A DNA stretch of 64,000 nt from JANXSF01 sp043755435 (lineage in GTDB: Bacteria; Acidobacteriota; Terriglobia; Bryobacterales; Bryobacteraceae), in assembly GCA_043755435.1 (NCBI GenBank), contig JAYUSZ010000171.1, positions 1 to 64,000 on the forward strand, written 5' to 3'. Shown here piece by piece: positions 33,828 through 42,479 of the stretch; within the stretch, counting starts at the first letter, position 1; every line of letters starts with the position of its first letter. A model generated the notes under the pieces. That model searched no databases and was not told the DNA's origin. It saw nothing but the letters and a program-made list of their open reading frames with translations. Both the position numbers and the translations under genes were made by a program.

Positions 33828-35762
33828 ATGTCCGAAAAATATTATCTGACTACTCCGATTTATTATGTAAACGCAGCGCCACACATTGGCCACGCTTACA
33901 CGACGATTGCTGCCGACATTATTAAGCGCTATAAGACCATGCAAGGGTTCCAAGTTGTGTTGACAACTGGCACCGATGAACACGGACAAAAAGTGGAGCG
34001 TTCGGCAAAGGCAACGAATAAATCACCGGAGGAATTCACAACGGTTGTGGCTGAAGAATTTCGTCAGCAGTGGGAAAAGTTTGGTTTGTCGATTGACCAC
34101 TTCCAGCGGACTTCCGATAAGAAGCACCATGAAACAGTGCAGTGGCTTTTTCAGCGTTGCCTGGAGCGTGGGTTTGTTTATCCATCCAGTTACACGGGGC
34201 AATACTGCACCTCCTGTGAGCTGTATGTGACCGATGCAAAGGCTGGTGATCCATGCCCTGATTGCGGGCGTCCTACGGAAACAGTAACGGAGGAGAATTA
34301 CTTCTTCAAGCTCTCGGCATTCACTGACAAGCTGCTAGCACTGTATGAAGCGCAGCCTGACTTTATTGAACCTGCCATTCGCCGCAACGAAGTGTTGGCG
34401 TTTGTCAAAGGTGGATTGAAAGACCTTTCCATTAGTCGAACTACCATTAAATGGGGCATTCCTGTTCCAGTTCCTGGCAACCATGTTTTCTACGTTTGGT
34501 TCGACGCGCTGATCGCCTATATGACCGCTGTGAAGGACACGCCTGGAATGTGGCCGGCGGACCTTCATTTGATTGGCAAAGAGATTGTTCGCTTTCACGC
34601 CATCTACTGGCCTGCCTTTTTGATGGCTGCCGATCTGCCGTTGCCTAAACATATTTTCGCTCATGGCTGGTTGTTGTTTGAGAACGATAAGATGTCGAAA
34701 TCGCGCGGTAATATTGTTCGGGCTGAACCTATCCGCGAAGTGATGGGTGCCGATGCGCTGCGCTATTTCCTGATGCGCGAAATCGTGTTTGGTTCTGATG
34801 GTACGTTCAGCTATGACGCGCTGGTTGGCCGTTACAATTCCGATTTGGCTAATGGTTTAGGGAACCTGGCAAGCCGCACGCTGAGCATGATTCACCAGTA
34901 CCGCGGGGGTGTTGTTCCCGCCTCTAGTGAAGAGGGTCCGTTTGAAGTGCAGCAAGCGATTGCCGCCACAATAACGGCCTATGAGAATTTTGAGTTTTCC
35001 AAAGCGTTGGAAGCGATTTGGGGATTGATCAGTGCTGCGGATAAGTTCATAGTGCAGCAGGCACCATGGACTCTATCGAAAAAGACTGAGCCGGAGTTGC
35101 AAGCAAAGTTGGACTTCACACTATATTCGTCTGCCGAAGTGGTACGCATTGCCACGGTGTTGCTGGCTCCTGTGTTGCCGGAATCTGCGGCGAAGATCTG
35201 GTCTCAACTTGGCATGCCGGGGTCTGTGGAAGATGTTCGTTTTGGTTCGCTGGAATGGGGCCAACTTGCTGCTGGTCAGATGACGAACAAACCGGAGCCT
35301 GTGTTCATGCGCATTGATGCTGCTCCTGCAATTGAAAAAATGAGGGAGCTGGAAGTGGCTGAAACACAGCGTCAAAATACGTTGCTGGGCCGAATCGTGG
35401 AGCCCGAAAAAACCGGCTTGACGATCGACACGCCAACCATCGCTATCGACGATTTTGTAAAGGTGGATTTGCGTGTGGGTCAAGTGCTGAGTGCCGAACG
35501 TGTGAAGGGTTCGGACAAATTGCTGCACATGAAAATCGACATTGGCGAAGCGCAGCCTCGCACCATTATTGGTGGCATTGCTGAAGCTTATACAGCGGAG
35601 CAGATGGTTGGCCGTAAGGTGGTGATTGTTGCCAATCTTGCGCCGCGCAAGTTGAAGGGAATTGAATCCCAAGGCATGGTGGTGGCTGCGTCGGTTGAAG
35701 GTGGCAAGCCGGTGTTGGCTGGCTTCCTTGAAGACATTCCGGTTGGGGCACGCCTGAAGTAA
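33828..35762 (+). CDS. metG: methionyl-tRNA synthetase
   Basis: A 644-aa class I synthetase charging tRNA-Met. TTPIYYVNAAPHIGHAYTT carries the HIGH motif, CTSCELYVTDAKAGDPCPDC the zinc-knuckle Cys pairs, and KMSKSRGN the KMSKS loop. An anticodon-binding domain follows, and the last 110 residues form a tRNA-binding (EMAP/Arc1p-like) domain (FVKVDLRVGQVLSAERVKGSDKLLHMK in part). It lies 6 bp after larC and its stop overlaps the tatD start (TAATG), so the genes are probably co-transcribed. Confidence 0.97.
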   Translation: MSEKYYLTTPIYYVNAAPHIGHAYTTIAADIIKRYKTMQGFQVVLTTGTDEHGQKVERSAKATNKSPEEFTTVVAEEFRQQWEKFGLSIDHFQRTSDKKHHETVQWLFQRCLERGFVYPSSYTGQYCTSCELYVTDAKAGDPCPDCGRPTETVTEENYFFKLSAFTDKLLALYEAQPDFIEPAIRRNEVLAFVKGGLKDLSISRTTIKWGIPVPVPGNHVFYVWFDALIAYMTAVKDTPGMWPADLHLIGKEIVRFHAIYWPAFLMAADLPLPKHIFAHGWLLFENDKMSKSRGNIVRAEPIREVMGADALRYFLMREIVFGSDGTFSYDALVGRYNSDLANGLGNLASRTLSMIHQYRGGVVPASSEEGPFEVQQAIAATITAYENFEFSKALEAIWGLISAADKFIVQQAPWTLSKKTEPELQAKLDFTLYSSAEVVRIATVLLAPVLPESAAKIWSQLGMPGSVEDVRFGSLEWGQLAAGQMTNKPEPVFMRIDAAPAIEKMRELEVAETQRQNTLLGRIVEPEKTGLTIDTPTIAIDDFVKVDLRVGQVLSAERVKGSDKLLHMKIDIGEAQPRTIIGGIAEAYTAEQMVGRKVVIVANLAPRKLKGIESQGMVVAASVEGGKPVLAGFLEDIPVGARLK

Positions 35763-36541
35763 TGGGGCTGATTGATTCGCATTGCCACTTGGATGATGAA
35801 CGCTTCGCCGAAGATCGCGAGGCTGTGATTGAGCGCGCGCAGGCTGCCGGTGTAAGTCACATGATGAGCATTGGCACAGGCGATGGTCCACCCGATTATG
35901 AAGTGGCGATTCGCTTTGCCGATAAGTATGATTGCGTCTATGCCACGGTGGGCGTTCATCCGCACGCGGCGAAGCAGTTTGACCATGAAAGCCCTTCGCG
36001 GCTGGCCGCTTTATTAAAGCATCCGAAGGTGTTGGGGCTGGGGGAAATCGGCCTTGATTACCATTACGACTTTGCCCCGCGCGATGTTCAACATCGGACG
36101 TTTCTGGATCAGATTGAAGTTGCGAAATCTGCGGGAAAGCCCATTATCATTCATACCCGCGAAGCTTGGCCGGATACATTTGATCTATTGGAAAAGTATT
36201 GGGCTCCGGCGGGCCTACCGGGAATTATGCACTGCTTTTCCGGTGGAGTTGCGGAAGCGGAGCGGTGCCTGGCTATGGGATTTTATCTTTCCTTTGCCGG
36301 TGTTGTTACGTTTCCGAAAGCTGTGGAATTGCATGCTGCCGCACGGGTTGCTCCGGCTGATAGGATTTTGGTGGAAACAGATGCTCCGTATCTTGCACCC
36401 ATTCCTTTTCGCGGGAAGCGCAATGAACCTTCGTATGTGGTTCGAACTGCGGAACGGTTGGCGGAGTTACGTGGAGTCAGCTTGGAGACGATTACCCAAC
36501 AAACCACTACTAACTTTACAGCGCTCTTCCAGTTGATTTGA
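35762..36541 (+). CDS. tatD: TatD-family metal-dependent deoxyribonuclease
   Basis: A 259-aa TIM-barrel hydrolase. Metal ligands are visible: DSHCHLDD (first HxH), GEIGLDYHYD, IIHTREAW, MHCFSG and the terminal Asp of LVETDAPYLAP. TatD proteins are 3'-5' exonucleases that process DNA with oxidative damage in the cytoplasm. The metG-tatD order is common in bacteria. The ATG overlaps the metG stop by 1 nt. Confidence 0.93.
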   Translation: MGLIDSHCHLDDERFAEDREAVIERAQAAGVSHMMSIGTGDGPPDYEVAIRFADKYDCVYATVGVHPHAAKQFDHESPSRLAALLKHPKVLGLGEIGLDYHYDFAPRDVQHRTFLDQIEVAKSAGKPIIIHTREAWPDTFDLLEKYWAPAGLPGIMHCFSGGVAEAERCLAMGFYLSFAGVVTFPKAVELHAAARVAPADRILVETDAPYLAPIPFRGKRNEPSYVVRTAERLAELRGVSLETITQQTTTNFTALFQLI

Positions 36542-36569
36542 GTGTAGATATGTTACCTTGTAAGTGCCT

Positions 36570-37220
36570 ATGAGAAGCTATTCCTTGCCTAGAATTTGTG
36601 TCCTTGCGACCTGTAGTTTTATGACCGTTTTCGGGCAACCGGTGAAAGAAGCCCAAGGTATGCCGCACAGGGCAACCCCAGCGGATTATCAGGCTGCTGC
36701 TCAAGCTGGCACTGTCACTATTGCCGCGGAGTTTACCGGTCACTCTGTCCCTACTATGCAGGGTCCTTTAACAACCGAAGATTACGTGATCGTAGAAACA
36801 GCTTTCTTTGGTCCCGCAGATGCCAAGCTGAAGCTCTCATTCGAGGATTTCTCGCTGCGCATCAATGGTAAGAAAGTTCCCTCGCCTGGCCAGCCATACG
36901 GTGCAGTGCTCAGCTCGCTGAAGGATCCTGAGTGGGAAGCAACCATTGTTGTGGAGAAAAAATCAAAGGGTGGATTGGGTACAGGCGGCGGAGGCGATAA
37001 AGGGGATTCTACGCCCGCTGTTCCTCCCAAAATGCCAATTGAAATGCGCAGGGCAATGGAACAACGCGTGAAAAAATCAACATTGGCGGAAGGTGACCGT
37101 AGCCTTCCACAAGCTGGACTGATTTACTTTCAATACCGCGGAAAGACTACCAGCATCCAAACGCTGGAACTGATCTATAACGGTCCAGCAGGGAAAGCTT
37201 CGATTGCCCTTTTGCCATAG
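36570..37220 (+). CDS. secreted protein of unknown function
   Basis: A 216-aa protein with a signal peptide (LPRICVLATCSFMTVFGQ) and a mature domain with YVIVETAFFGPADAKLKLSFEDFSLRINGKKVPSPGQPYGAVLSSLKDPEW (quoted only in part: FEDFSLRINGKKVPSP), then a Gly/Lys-rich linker and IYFQYRGKTTSIQTLEL. This matches a pattern of secreted acidobacterial proteins of unknown role. The ATG was chosen over a GTG six bases upstream. A weak GC-rich hairpin follows the gene. Confidence 0.62.
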   Translation: MRSYSLPRICVLATCSFMTVFGQPVKEAQGMPHRATPADYQAAAQAGTVTIAAEFTGHSVPTMQGPLTTEDYVIVETAFFGPADAKLKLSFEDFSLRINGKKVPSPGQPYGAVLSSLKDPEWEATIVVEKKSKGGLGTGGGGDKGDSTPAVPPKMPIEMRRAMEQRVKKSTLAEGDRSLPQAGLIYFQYRGKTTSIQTLELIYNGPAGKASIALLP

Positions 37221-37240
37221 ATAATCAGCACAAGGAACGC

Positions 37241-37262
37241 GCGCGGGGGGCCACGCGCTTTC
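37241..37262 (+). terminator. GC-rich hairpin after the secreted-protein gene
   Basis: GCGCG (37241-37245) can pair with CGCGC (37254-37258) around a G-rich loop, followed by TTTCT. It is short and lacks a full T-run, so it is only a possible terminator. Confidence 0.35.
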
Positions 37263-37282
37263 TAAATTTCGGAAATCGAAAG

Positions 37283-37690
37283 TTAGGCCTTGGGTGCGAA
37301 AATACCGAGAGCTTTGAACTTCTCTGCGAGCAGGTAGCAAACTGTTACGCGGCTCTTTTCACGAACACCCTTCATCTTCGCCATTACGTCTTTGATAGCT
37401 GCGTCCAATTCTGCGTCTGATTTGGTCAGTTGCAGTTTCTTCTTCATGAAGCCATCGCGAATGCGCTTCAATTCAGTAGGATCGCTAGCCGCTACCAAGG
37501 AAGAATCTTTGCTCCGTAGCGCGATTCCCAGGTGCCTCACAAGTCCGGCTACTGCACCGGCGTCTACTTTTGACGTGTACTTGGCGATGTTAACTGTATA
37601 GTCAACCTTCTTCGCTGCTGGTGGGGTGCCTTTTGCGGCGACTTTCTTTACTGCTGTCTTCTTTGCTGCTGTTTTTTTAGCTGCTGCCAT
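37283..37690 (-). CDS. DUF2853 protein with histone H1-like basic N-terminal tail
   Basis: A 135-aa protein. Residues 1-28 are Lys/Ala-rich (AAAKKTAAKKTAVKKVAAKG), like bacterial histone H1-type tails. Residues about 35-132 match the DUF2853 domain (KYTSKVDAGAVAGLVRHLG, SLVAASDPTELKRIRDGFM, LDAAIKDVMAKMKGVREKSR, VCYLLAEKFKALGIF). DUF2853 proteins are small, helical and of unknown function, normally without such a tail. The tail suggests binding to DNA or RNA. It stands alone between convergent and co-directional neighbours. Confidence 0.85.
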   Translation of the reverse strand: MAAAKKTAAKKTAVKKVAAKGTPPAAKKVDYTVNIAKYTSKVDAGAVAGLVRHLGIALRSKDSSLVAASDPTELKRIRDGFMKKKLQLTKSDAELDAAIKDVMAKMKGVREKSRVTVCYLLAEKFKALGIFAPKA

Positions 37691-37797
37691 AAAAATGGTT
37701 CATCCTTTTTAATCGTCGAACTTACTCCTAAAATCAGGAGATTATGAGAATGATACCAAGTTTGCATAGTACTGGGGGTACAAATAGTGTCGAAGTG

Positions 37798-39057
37798 CTA
37801 TTGCGGTACTCCAGCTAGTGTAAGGAAAGTAGCGATGGCGACCTGGGCGGCAAGCAGGCTGGACTTTTCCTCTACATCCACCCACTCGTCCAAAGAATGC
37901 TGACGCCCGCCTTTCCCGCGCCCAATTGTGACGGCTGGGATCCCCAGACTGATGGGAATATTGGAATCAGTGCTGCTTATTGTATAGCTAGGGGTTAGTC
38001 CAAGAGCTTGCACAACAGCGGCCACTTTTTGAACAAAGATGCTGTCTTTAGGAGTTTCGCCCGAAGGTCGATCGCCGATCAGTTTTGCCTCAACTTTGAT
38101 CATGCCTTGCGCCGTTGACCGGGCTTTGTTCTCTTCCGCCGTTGCTTCAAAAAGCAAACCGTGAAAAGCGTCTACGAGTTTATTGAGTTCCTCGCGCGAT
38201 TCCGACCGCATGTCGACATCCATGGAAACTTCGAACGGAATGGAGTTCACGGAAGTGCCTCCACTTAAAACGCCAACGTTAAAAGTAGTCTTCGGCTTTT
38301 CAGGAACGCTAAGTTTGGCAAATTTCGTAATGGCGTTTCCCATGGCGTATGCCGGGTTTACCAAACCGAAGGCACCGTAGCTGTGTCCGCCGGGTCCGGT
38401 GAATATGACGCGGTAGCGCTTGCTGCCGGTGCCTGCATTTGTAATTGGCCCTGGTTCACCGCCATCGATGGAGATAAACTGCTTCACCTTATCTTTATAT
38501 TTCCCCTTCGTGAGAAGGTACTTAACACCTCGCAAATCTCCTTCGCCTTCCTCGCCTACATTTCCGACAAACAGAATGTCGCTGGCGGTCTCAAACTCTG
38601 CGGCGTCAAGAGCGCGAATCGACGTCAGAAGCAGAGCCAAGCCCCGCGTGTCGTCGCCGACTCCTGGAGCCGAAAGCTTGTTCCCCTGGCGCTTCACTTT
38701 CACGTCGGTACCTTCGGGGAACACCGTATCCAGATGTGCCAGCACGGCCAGCATTGGAGCCGTACCTTTTCCTTTGCGGAGCCCCATTACATTGCCTTCG
38801 ACGTCCATTTCGACGTCGGATAATCCTAGCTTTCGCAACTTTTCGAGATAAGCCAAGGCGCGAACCTTCTCCTTAAAAGGAGGTGATGGGATTTCTGTTA
38901 ATTCAATTAATTCGTTCACAAATCGGGAATGATCGGCTTCTAGAAATGCAGTAGCAACCTTAAATTTGGGATCGTTTAACAGTTTTTGAACCAAAATCGC
39001 CGGGGATTGGGCGAAGGTGACGGCCTGCAACAAAAGCATCAAAACAAATGATTTCAT
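37798..39057 (-). CDS. exported M20-family zinc peptidase (tripeptidase T-like)
   Basis: A 419-aa protein with a signal peptide (SFVLMLLLQAVTFAQ). M20 motifs: LAVLAHLDTVFP (His, Asp ligands), PGVGDDTRGLALLL (bridging Asp), NVGEEGEGDLRG (catalytic Glu), SIDGGEPGPI, and the dimerisation domain starting RVIFTGPGGHSYGAFG. The final metal-binding His is in GRGKGGRQHSLDEWVDV. Di-zinc exopeptidases of this kind trim peptides; export implies periplasmic peptide use. The exact specificity is not decidable. Confidence 0.87.
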   Translation of the reverse strand: MKSFVLMLLLQAVTFAQSPAILVQKLLNDPKFKVATAFLEADHSRFVNELIELTEIPSPPFKEKVRALAYLEKLRKLGLSDVEMDVEGNVMGLRKGKGTAPMLAVLAHLDTVFPEGTDVKVKRQGNKLSAPGVGDDTRGLALLLTSIRALDAAEFETASDILFVGNVGEEGEGDLRGVKYLLTKGKYKDKVKQFISIDGGEPGPITNAGTGSKRYRVIFTGPGGHSYGAFGLVNPAYAMGNAITKFAKLSVPEKPKTTFNVGVLSGGTSVNSIPFEVSMDVDMRSESREELNKLVDAFHGLLFEATAEENKARSTAQGMIKVEAKLIGDRPSGETPKDSIFVQKVAAVVQALGLTPSYTISSTDSNIPISLGIPAVTIGRGKGGRQHSLDEWVDVEEKSSLLAAQVAIATFLTLAGVPQ

Positions 39058-39088
39058 ACCGTTTAGGCTACCAATACTAGTAGACCGC

Positions 39089-39117
39089 TTGCTACCACCC
39101 AGTTAACTTGCTATCCT
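39089..39117 (+). promoter_or_regulatory. promoter of rpsO-pnp
   Basis: TTGCTA (39089-39094), a 17-bp spacer and TATCCT (39112-39117). The leader to the rpsO ATG at 39169 would be about 45 nt and includes GAAGGAG. Confidence 0.55.
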
Positions 39118-39168
39118 GATTAAGTAAATAAACGATTAAGGTAAGACTGAAGGAGTATCGACTCTAGA

Positions 39169-39438
39169 ATGGCACTGGCGACAGATTCAAAACAAGAAGT
39201 TGTGCAGCAATACAAGATCCACAAAGACGATTGTGGGTCGCCAGAGGTGCAGGTGGCAATTCTCAGCCAGAGGATTCTCCAGTTGCAGGACCACTTCAAG
39301 GCCAACAAGAAGGACCATAGTTCACGCCGAGGACTGCTTTTGATGGTGGCTCGCCGCCGCCGTTTGCTCGACTATCTGAAGAGCCGCAGCCCAGAACGTT
39401 ACAAAACCCTGATCACAAGCCTCGGGATCCGCCGGTAA
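39169..39438 (+). CDS. rpsO: 30S ribosomal protein S15
   Basis: An 89-aa protein of standard length with HKDDCGSPEVQVAILSQRI, LQDHFKANKKDHSSRRGLL and VARRRRLLDYLKSRSPERY, the 16S rRNA-binding signature of S15. It binds the central domain of 16S rRNA early in 30S assembly. It is followed by pnp, the classical rpsO-pnp order, with a structured 64-bp gap. Confidence 0.98.
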   Translation: MALATDSKQEVVQQYKIHKDDCGSPEVQVAILSQRILQLQDHFKANKKDHSSRRGLLLMVARRRRLLDYLKSRSPERYKTLITSLGIRR

Positions 39439-39461
39439 GCGTAAGCGCTACTAGCTACAAA

Positions 39462-39498
39462 CTCTCTGTCTCCTTGATCCCAAAGAGAGGTTCAAGGA
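39462..39498 (+). promoter_or_regulatory. structured rpsO-pnp intercistronic RNA covering the pnp ribosome-binding site
   Basis: TCCTTGA (39471-39477) pairs perfectly with TCAAGGA (39492-39498), hiding the AAGGA ribosome-binding site 4 nt before the pnp ATG. CTCTCT (39462-39467) can pair with AGAGAG (39484-39489), which lies in the loop of the first stem, so the two pairings interlock or compete. In enterobacteria the same gap is an RNase III-cleaved stem used for PNPase autocontrol. Confidence 0.6.
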
Positions 39499-39502
39499 TC
39501 GC

Positions 39503-41623
39503 ATGCATTCCGTTGAAATTGATGTATTTGGTGTTTCAGTCACCATTGAAACTGGAAAATTAGCCAAGCAGGCAAACGGCTCCGTTGTTGTTAAGTCAGG
39601 CGAATCTGTCGTCCTGGTTTCTGCTTGTGCCAACACAAAGCCCAAAGAAAACGCGGACTTCTTTCCGCTCACCGTAGACTACCGCGAATATACGTATTCT
39701 GCTGGCAGATACCCCGGTGGATTTATTAAGCGCGAAGGCCGGCCTTCTGAAAAGGAAGTCCTTACCAGCCGCCTGATCGATCGTCCCATCCGCCCATTGT
39801 TCCCTGAAGGTTTTTCCCATGAAACTCAGGTGATTGCCATGGTGCTTTCCGCCGATCCTCTGGGTGATCCCAGTCCTTTAGCCATCATCGGCACAGCTGC
39901 TGCGCTGGCCATTTCCGATATTCCTTTCCATCACCTGCTTGCTGGCATTCGCGTCGGCAAAGTGAAAGGTGAACTGATCGCGTTCCCTACATACCTCCAA
40001 TCGAAGGAAGCCACCTTAGTCATCACCGTTGCCGGCACAGAAAGCGGCATTGTGATGGTGGAAGCTGGCGCAAAGCACGCAACGGAAGCCGACGTGGTGG
40101 AAGCCATTGATTTCGGCCACAAATGCTGCAAGAAAATTATTGGTGCCATTAAGGACTTAGTCGCCAAGTGCGGAAAGACCAAGTGGGTTTACACTCCTGC
40201 GGTTGTGAACACTGACCTGGCTGCCAAAATTGAAACGCTTGTGGGCGCGGATCTTAAAGACGCTCTGAACACCAAGAAGTATCCTAAGCTGGAAAGCTAC
40301 GCGAAGGTTGCCGCCTGCAAAGACAAAGTTAAGGCTATGGCTACGGAGCTGTTCCCTGAAGACGCATCTAAGGTTAAAGAAGCCTCCAAGTTACTGGATG
40401 CGCTTAAGGAAAAGATTTTCCGCGAAGAAATGCTCGACAATCGCCGCCGTCCCGATGGACGCGCGTTCGATGAAATCCGTAACATCACTTGCGAAGTAGG
40501 TTTCCTGCCTCGTACACACGGTTCGGCCCTGTTCACCCGCGGTGAAACTCAGGCGTTGGTTACAACCACCCTCGGCACCAAAGACGATGAACAGCGCATT
40601 GAACTGCTGGATCCTACCGAAACCTCCAAGCGCTTCATGTTGCACTACAATTTCCCGCCGTTCTCGGTTGGCGAAGTAGGCTTCATGCGTGGTGCCGGCC
40701 GCCGCGAAATCGGTCACGGTATTTTGGGTGAACGGTCGCTGGCTGCTGTTATGCCTACCGACAAAGAATTCCCATATACGGTTCGTATTGTTTCGGACAT
40801 TTTGGAATCGAATGGTTCCAGTTCCATGGCTTCTATCTGTGGCGGCACGCTGTCGATGATGGATGCTGGTGTGCCGATTAAAAGACCAATCGCCGGTATC
40901 GCCATGGGTTTGGTGAAGGAAGGCGACAAGTACGCCATTCTCACCGATATTGCTGGCGCTGAAGATCATTATGGCGATATGGACTTCAAAGTAGCTGGTT
41001 CCACCGAAGGCATCACAGGCCTGCAGATGGACATTAAGGTTCCTAACGTAACCAGCGACCTGATGAAGGAAGCTTTGGAACAGGCTCGCCGCGCTCGGCT
41101 GTCCATTCTTGAAACGATGATGTCAACATTGTCAGAGTCCCGCAAGGAACTTTCGTTGTATGCTCCGCGTATCCACACCCTCACAATTCCAACCGACAAG
41201 ATCAGGGAACTGATTGGACCTGGCGGCAAAGTGATCCGTGGCATTGTGGAACAGACCGGAGTGAAGATCGACGTGACGGACGACGGCACAGTGAACATTT
41301 TCGCCACTGACGGCGAATCCGCCAAGAAGGCAATTCAGATGGTCACCAACATTTGCGCCGTTGCCGAACCTGGCAAGACGTACTTGGGTACAGTGGTCCG
41401 CATTGTGGACTTCGGCGCATTCGTTGAAATTTTCCCTGGCACTGACGGCTTGCTGCATATCAGCGAGATCTCCGAAGCCCGTGTGAAGAATGTGCGCGAT
41501 GAGTTGAACGAAGGCGACCAGATTATGGTTAAGGTTCTGGCACTGGAAGGCAACAAAATCAAGTTAAGCCGCCGGGCTGTTTTGAAAGAGCAGCGCGACA
41601 AGATGGGCAAGAGCGAAGAATAA
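39503..41623 (+). CDS. pnp: polyribonucleotide nucleotidyltransferase (PNPase)
   Basis: A 706-aa phosphorolytic 3'-5' exoribonuclease. Two RNase PH-like halves are visible (NGSVVVKSGESVVLVSA, SRLIDRPIRPLFPEGF; second half RGETQALVTTTLGT and the catalytic-region GGGTLS-like CGGTLSMMDAGVPI), then a KH domain (KIRELIGPGGKVIRGIVEQTG in part) and an S1 domain (YLGTVVRIVDFGAFVEIFPG). It degrades mRNA in the cytoplasm, usually with RNase E or a helicase. It is co-transcribed with rpsO and ended by the terminator at 41649. Confidence 0.98.
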   Translation: MHSVEIDVFGVSVTIETGKLAKQANGSVVVKSGESVVLVSACANTKPKENADFFPLTVDYREYTYSAGRYPGGFIKREGRPSEKEVLTSRLIDRPIRPLFPEGFSHETQVIAMVLSADPLGDPSPLAIIGTAAALAISDIPFHHLLAGIRVGKVKGELIAFPTYLQSKEATLVITVAGTESGIVMVEAGAKHATEADVVEAIDFGHKCCKKIIGAIKDLVAKCGKTKWVYTPAVVNTDLAAKIETLVGADLKDALNTKKYPKLESYAKVAACKDKVKAMATELFPEDASKVKEASKLLDALKEKIFREEMLDNRRRPDGRAFDEIRNITCEVGFLPRTHGSALFTRGETQALVTTTLGTKDDEQRIELLDPTETSKRFMLHYNFPPFSVGEVGFMRGAGRREIGHGILGERSLAAVMPTDKEFPYTVRIVSDILESNGSSSMASICGGTLSMMDAGVPIKRPIAGIAMGLVKEGDKYAILTDIAGAEDHYGDMDFKVAGSTEGITGLQMDIKVPNVTSDLMKEALEQARRARLSILETMMSTLSESRKELSLYAPRIHTLTIPTDKIRELIGPGGKVIRGIVEQTGVKIDVTDDGTVNIFATDGESAKKAIQMVTNICAVAEPGKTYLGTVVRIVDFGAFVEIFPGTDGLLHISEISEARVKNVRDELNEGDQIMVKVLALEGNKIKLSRRAVLKEQRDKMGKSEE

Positions 41624-41648
41624 CTGGTTGTTTAGGATGGAAGAAAAA

Positions 41649-41674
41649 GGGAGCGCTTCGGCGCTCCCTTTTTT
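41649..41674 (+). terminator. intrinsic terminator after pnp
   Basis: GGGAGCGC, a TTCG tetraloop, GCGCTCCC and six T residues: a textbook stem. An A-run just upstream means it may also work in the opposite direction. Confidence 0.95.
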
Positions 41675-41736
41675 CGTCAAGAAAAAATGTAAAAGCCACT
41701 ATTTGATAAGATTAGAGAAAGAAGGCCAGCATTCAA

Positions 41737-42009
41737 ATGACAGTTACAGTTCCGGTCTCACTGACATTCGAGGAAAAGACAGCCCTGCAGGAACAGGCGA
41801 AATCGATGGGCATAACTGTGGATAGCCTTCTGCATGAGGCGGTTATCCAAATCATTTCCACGCGTCAAAAAAGCCACCCGCAGTTAAGTCCGGATGAGTT
41901 GGATAGAGCCTTTGAAGCAATGGCGGATTTGGTTGACGAAAATGTACCAGACATCCCTGACTCCGCACTAAACAGAGAGAGCATTTATACTCGTGAAGAC
42001 GAGTGGTAA
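41737..42009 (+). CDS. antitoxin of a PIN-type toxin-antitoxin pair
   Basis: A 90-aa protein: an N-terminal strand and helices (TVTVPVSLTFEEKTALQEQAKSMGITVDSLLHEAVIQI, quoted in part) like a ribbon-helix-helix DNA-binding unit, then an acidic C-terminal tail (DLVDENVPDIPDSAL) suited to wrap the toxin. The stop codon touches the start of the PIN toxin gene. It probably neutralises the toxin and represses the operon. Recognition of the family is by pattern and position. Confidence 0.72.
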   Translation: MTVTVPVSLTFEEKTALQEQAKSMGITVDSLLHEAVIQIISTRQKSHPQLSPDELDRAFEAMADLVDENVPDIPDSALNRESIYTREDEW

Positions 42010-42456
42010 ATGAATGTTCTTATCGACACGAATATTCTGATTCGTGCTGCTCACCGAAAGTCACCGGCGCATCGCCAAGCCATTAATGCTTTGCGAACTC
42101 TGCGGACACGCGGGGACAGGATTTGTGTTGTTCCACAGAACCTATATGAATTCTGGGCTGTAGCAACTCGATCAATAAAGAATAACGGACTCGACCATAG
42201 TCCCAATCAGGCCAGCCGTTTGGTAAGCATAATTGAAGAATCGTGTATGGTATTTCGTGATCCACCAGAGCTTTATGACGAATGGCGACGGCTTGTGGTT
42301 CTGCATGGAGTCTCCGGGAAAAAAGCCCATGATACGAGGCTAGTGGCCGCGATGAAGGTTCACCGCATTACGCAAATCCTGACTTACAATGTCGATGATT
42401 TTATCCGATATTCTAGCATTGAAGCGCTAGAGCCCGGATCGCTTATTGGTGGTTAG
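42010..42456 (+). CDS. vapC: PIN-domain toxin (VapC family)
   Basis: A 148-aa PIN nuclease. The acidic catalytic residues are present: D6 in LIDTNIL, E47 in LYEFWA, D108 in KAHDTRLVA, and D129/D130 in NVDDF. VapC toxins cleave tRNA or rRNA when released from their antitoxin. The gene begins immediately after the antitoxin stop. The product ends close to the convergent tldE gene (24 bp apart). Confidence 0.88.
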   Translation: MNVLIDTNILIRAAHRKSPAHRQAINALRTLRTRGDRICVVPQNLYEFWAVATRSIKNNGLDHSPNQASRLVSIIEESCMVFRDPPELYDEWRRLVVLHGVSGKKAHDTRLVAAMKVHRITQILTYNVDDFIRYSSIEALEPGSLIGG

Positions 42457-42479
42457 TGCGTCACACGGCATTGCTCCAT

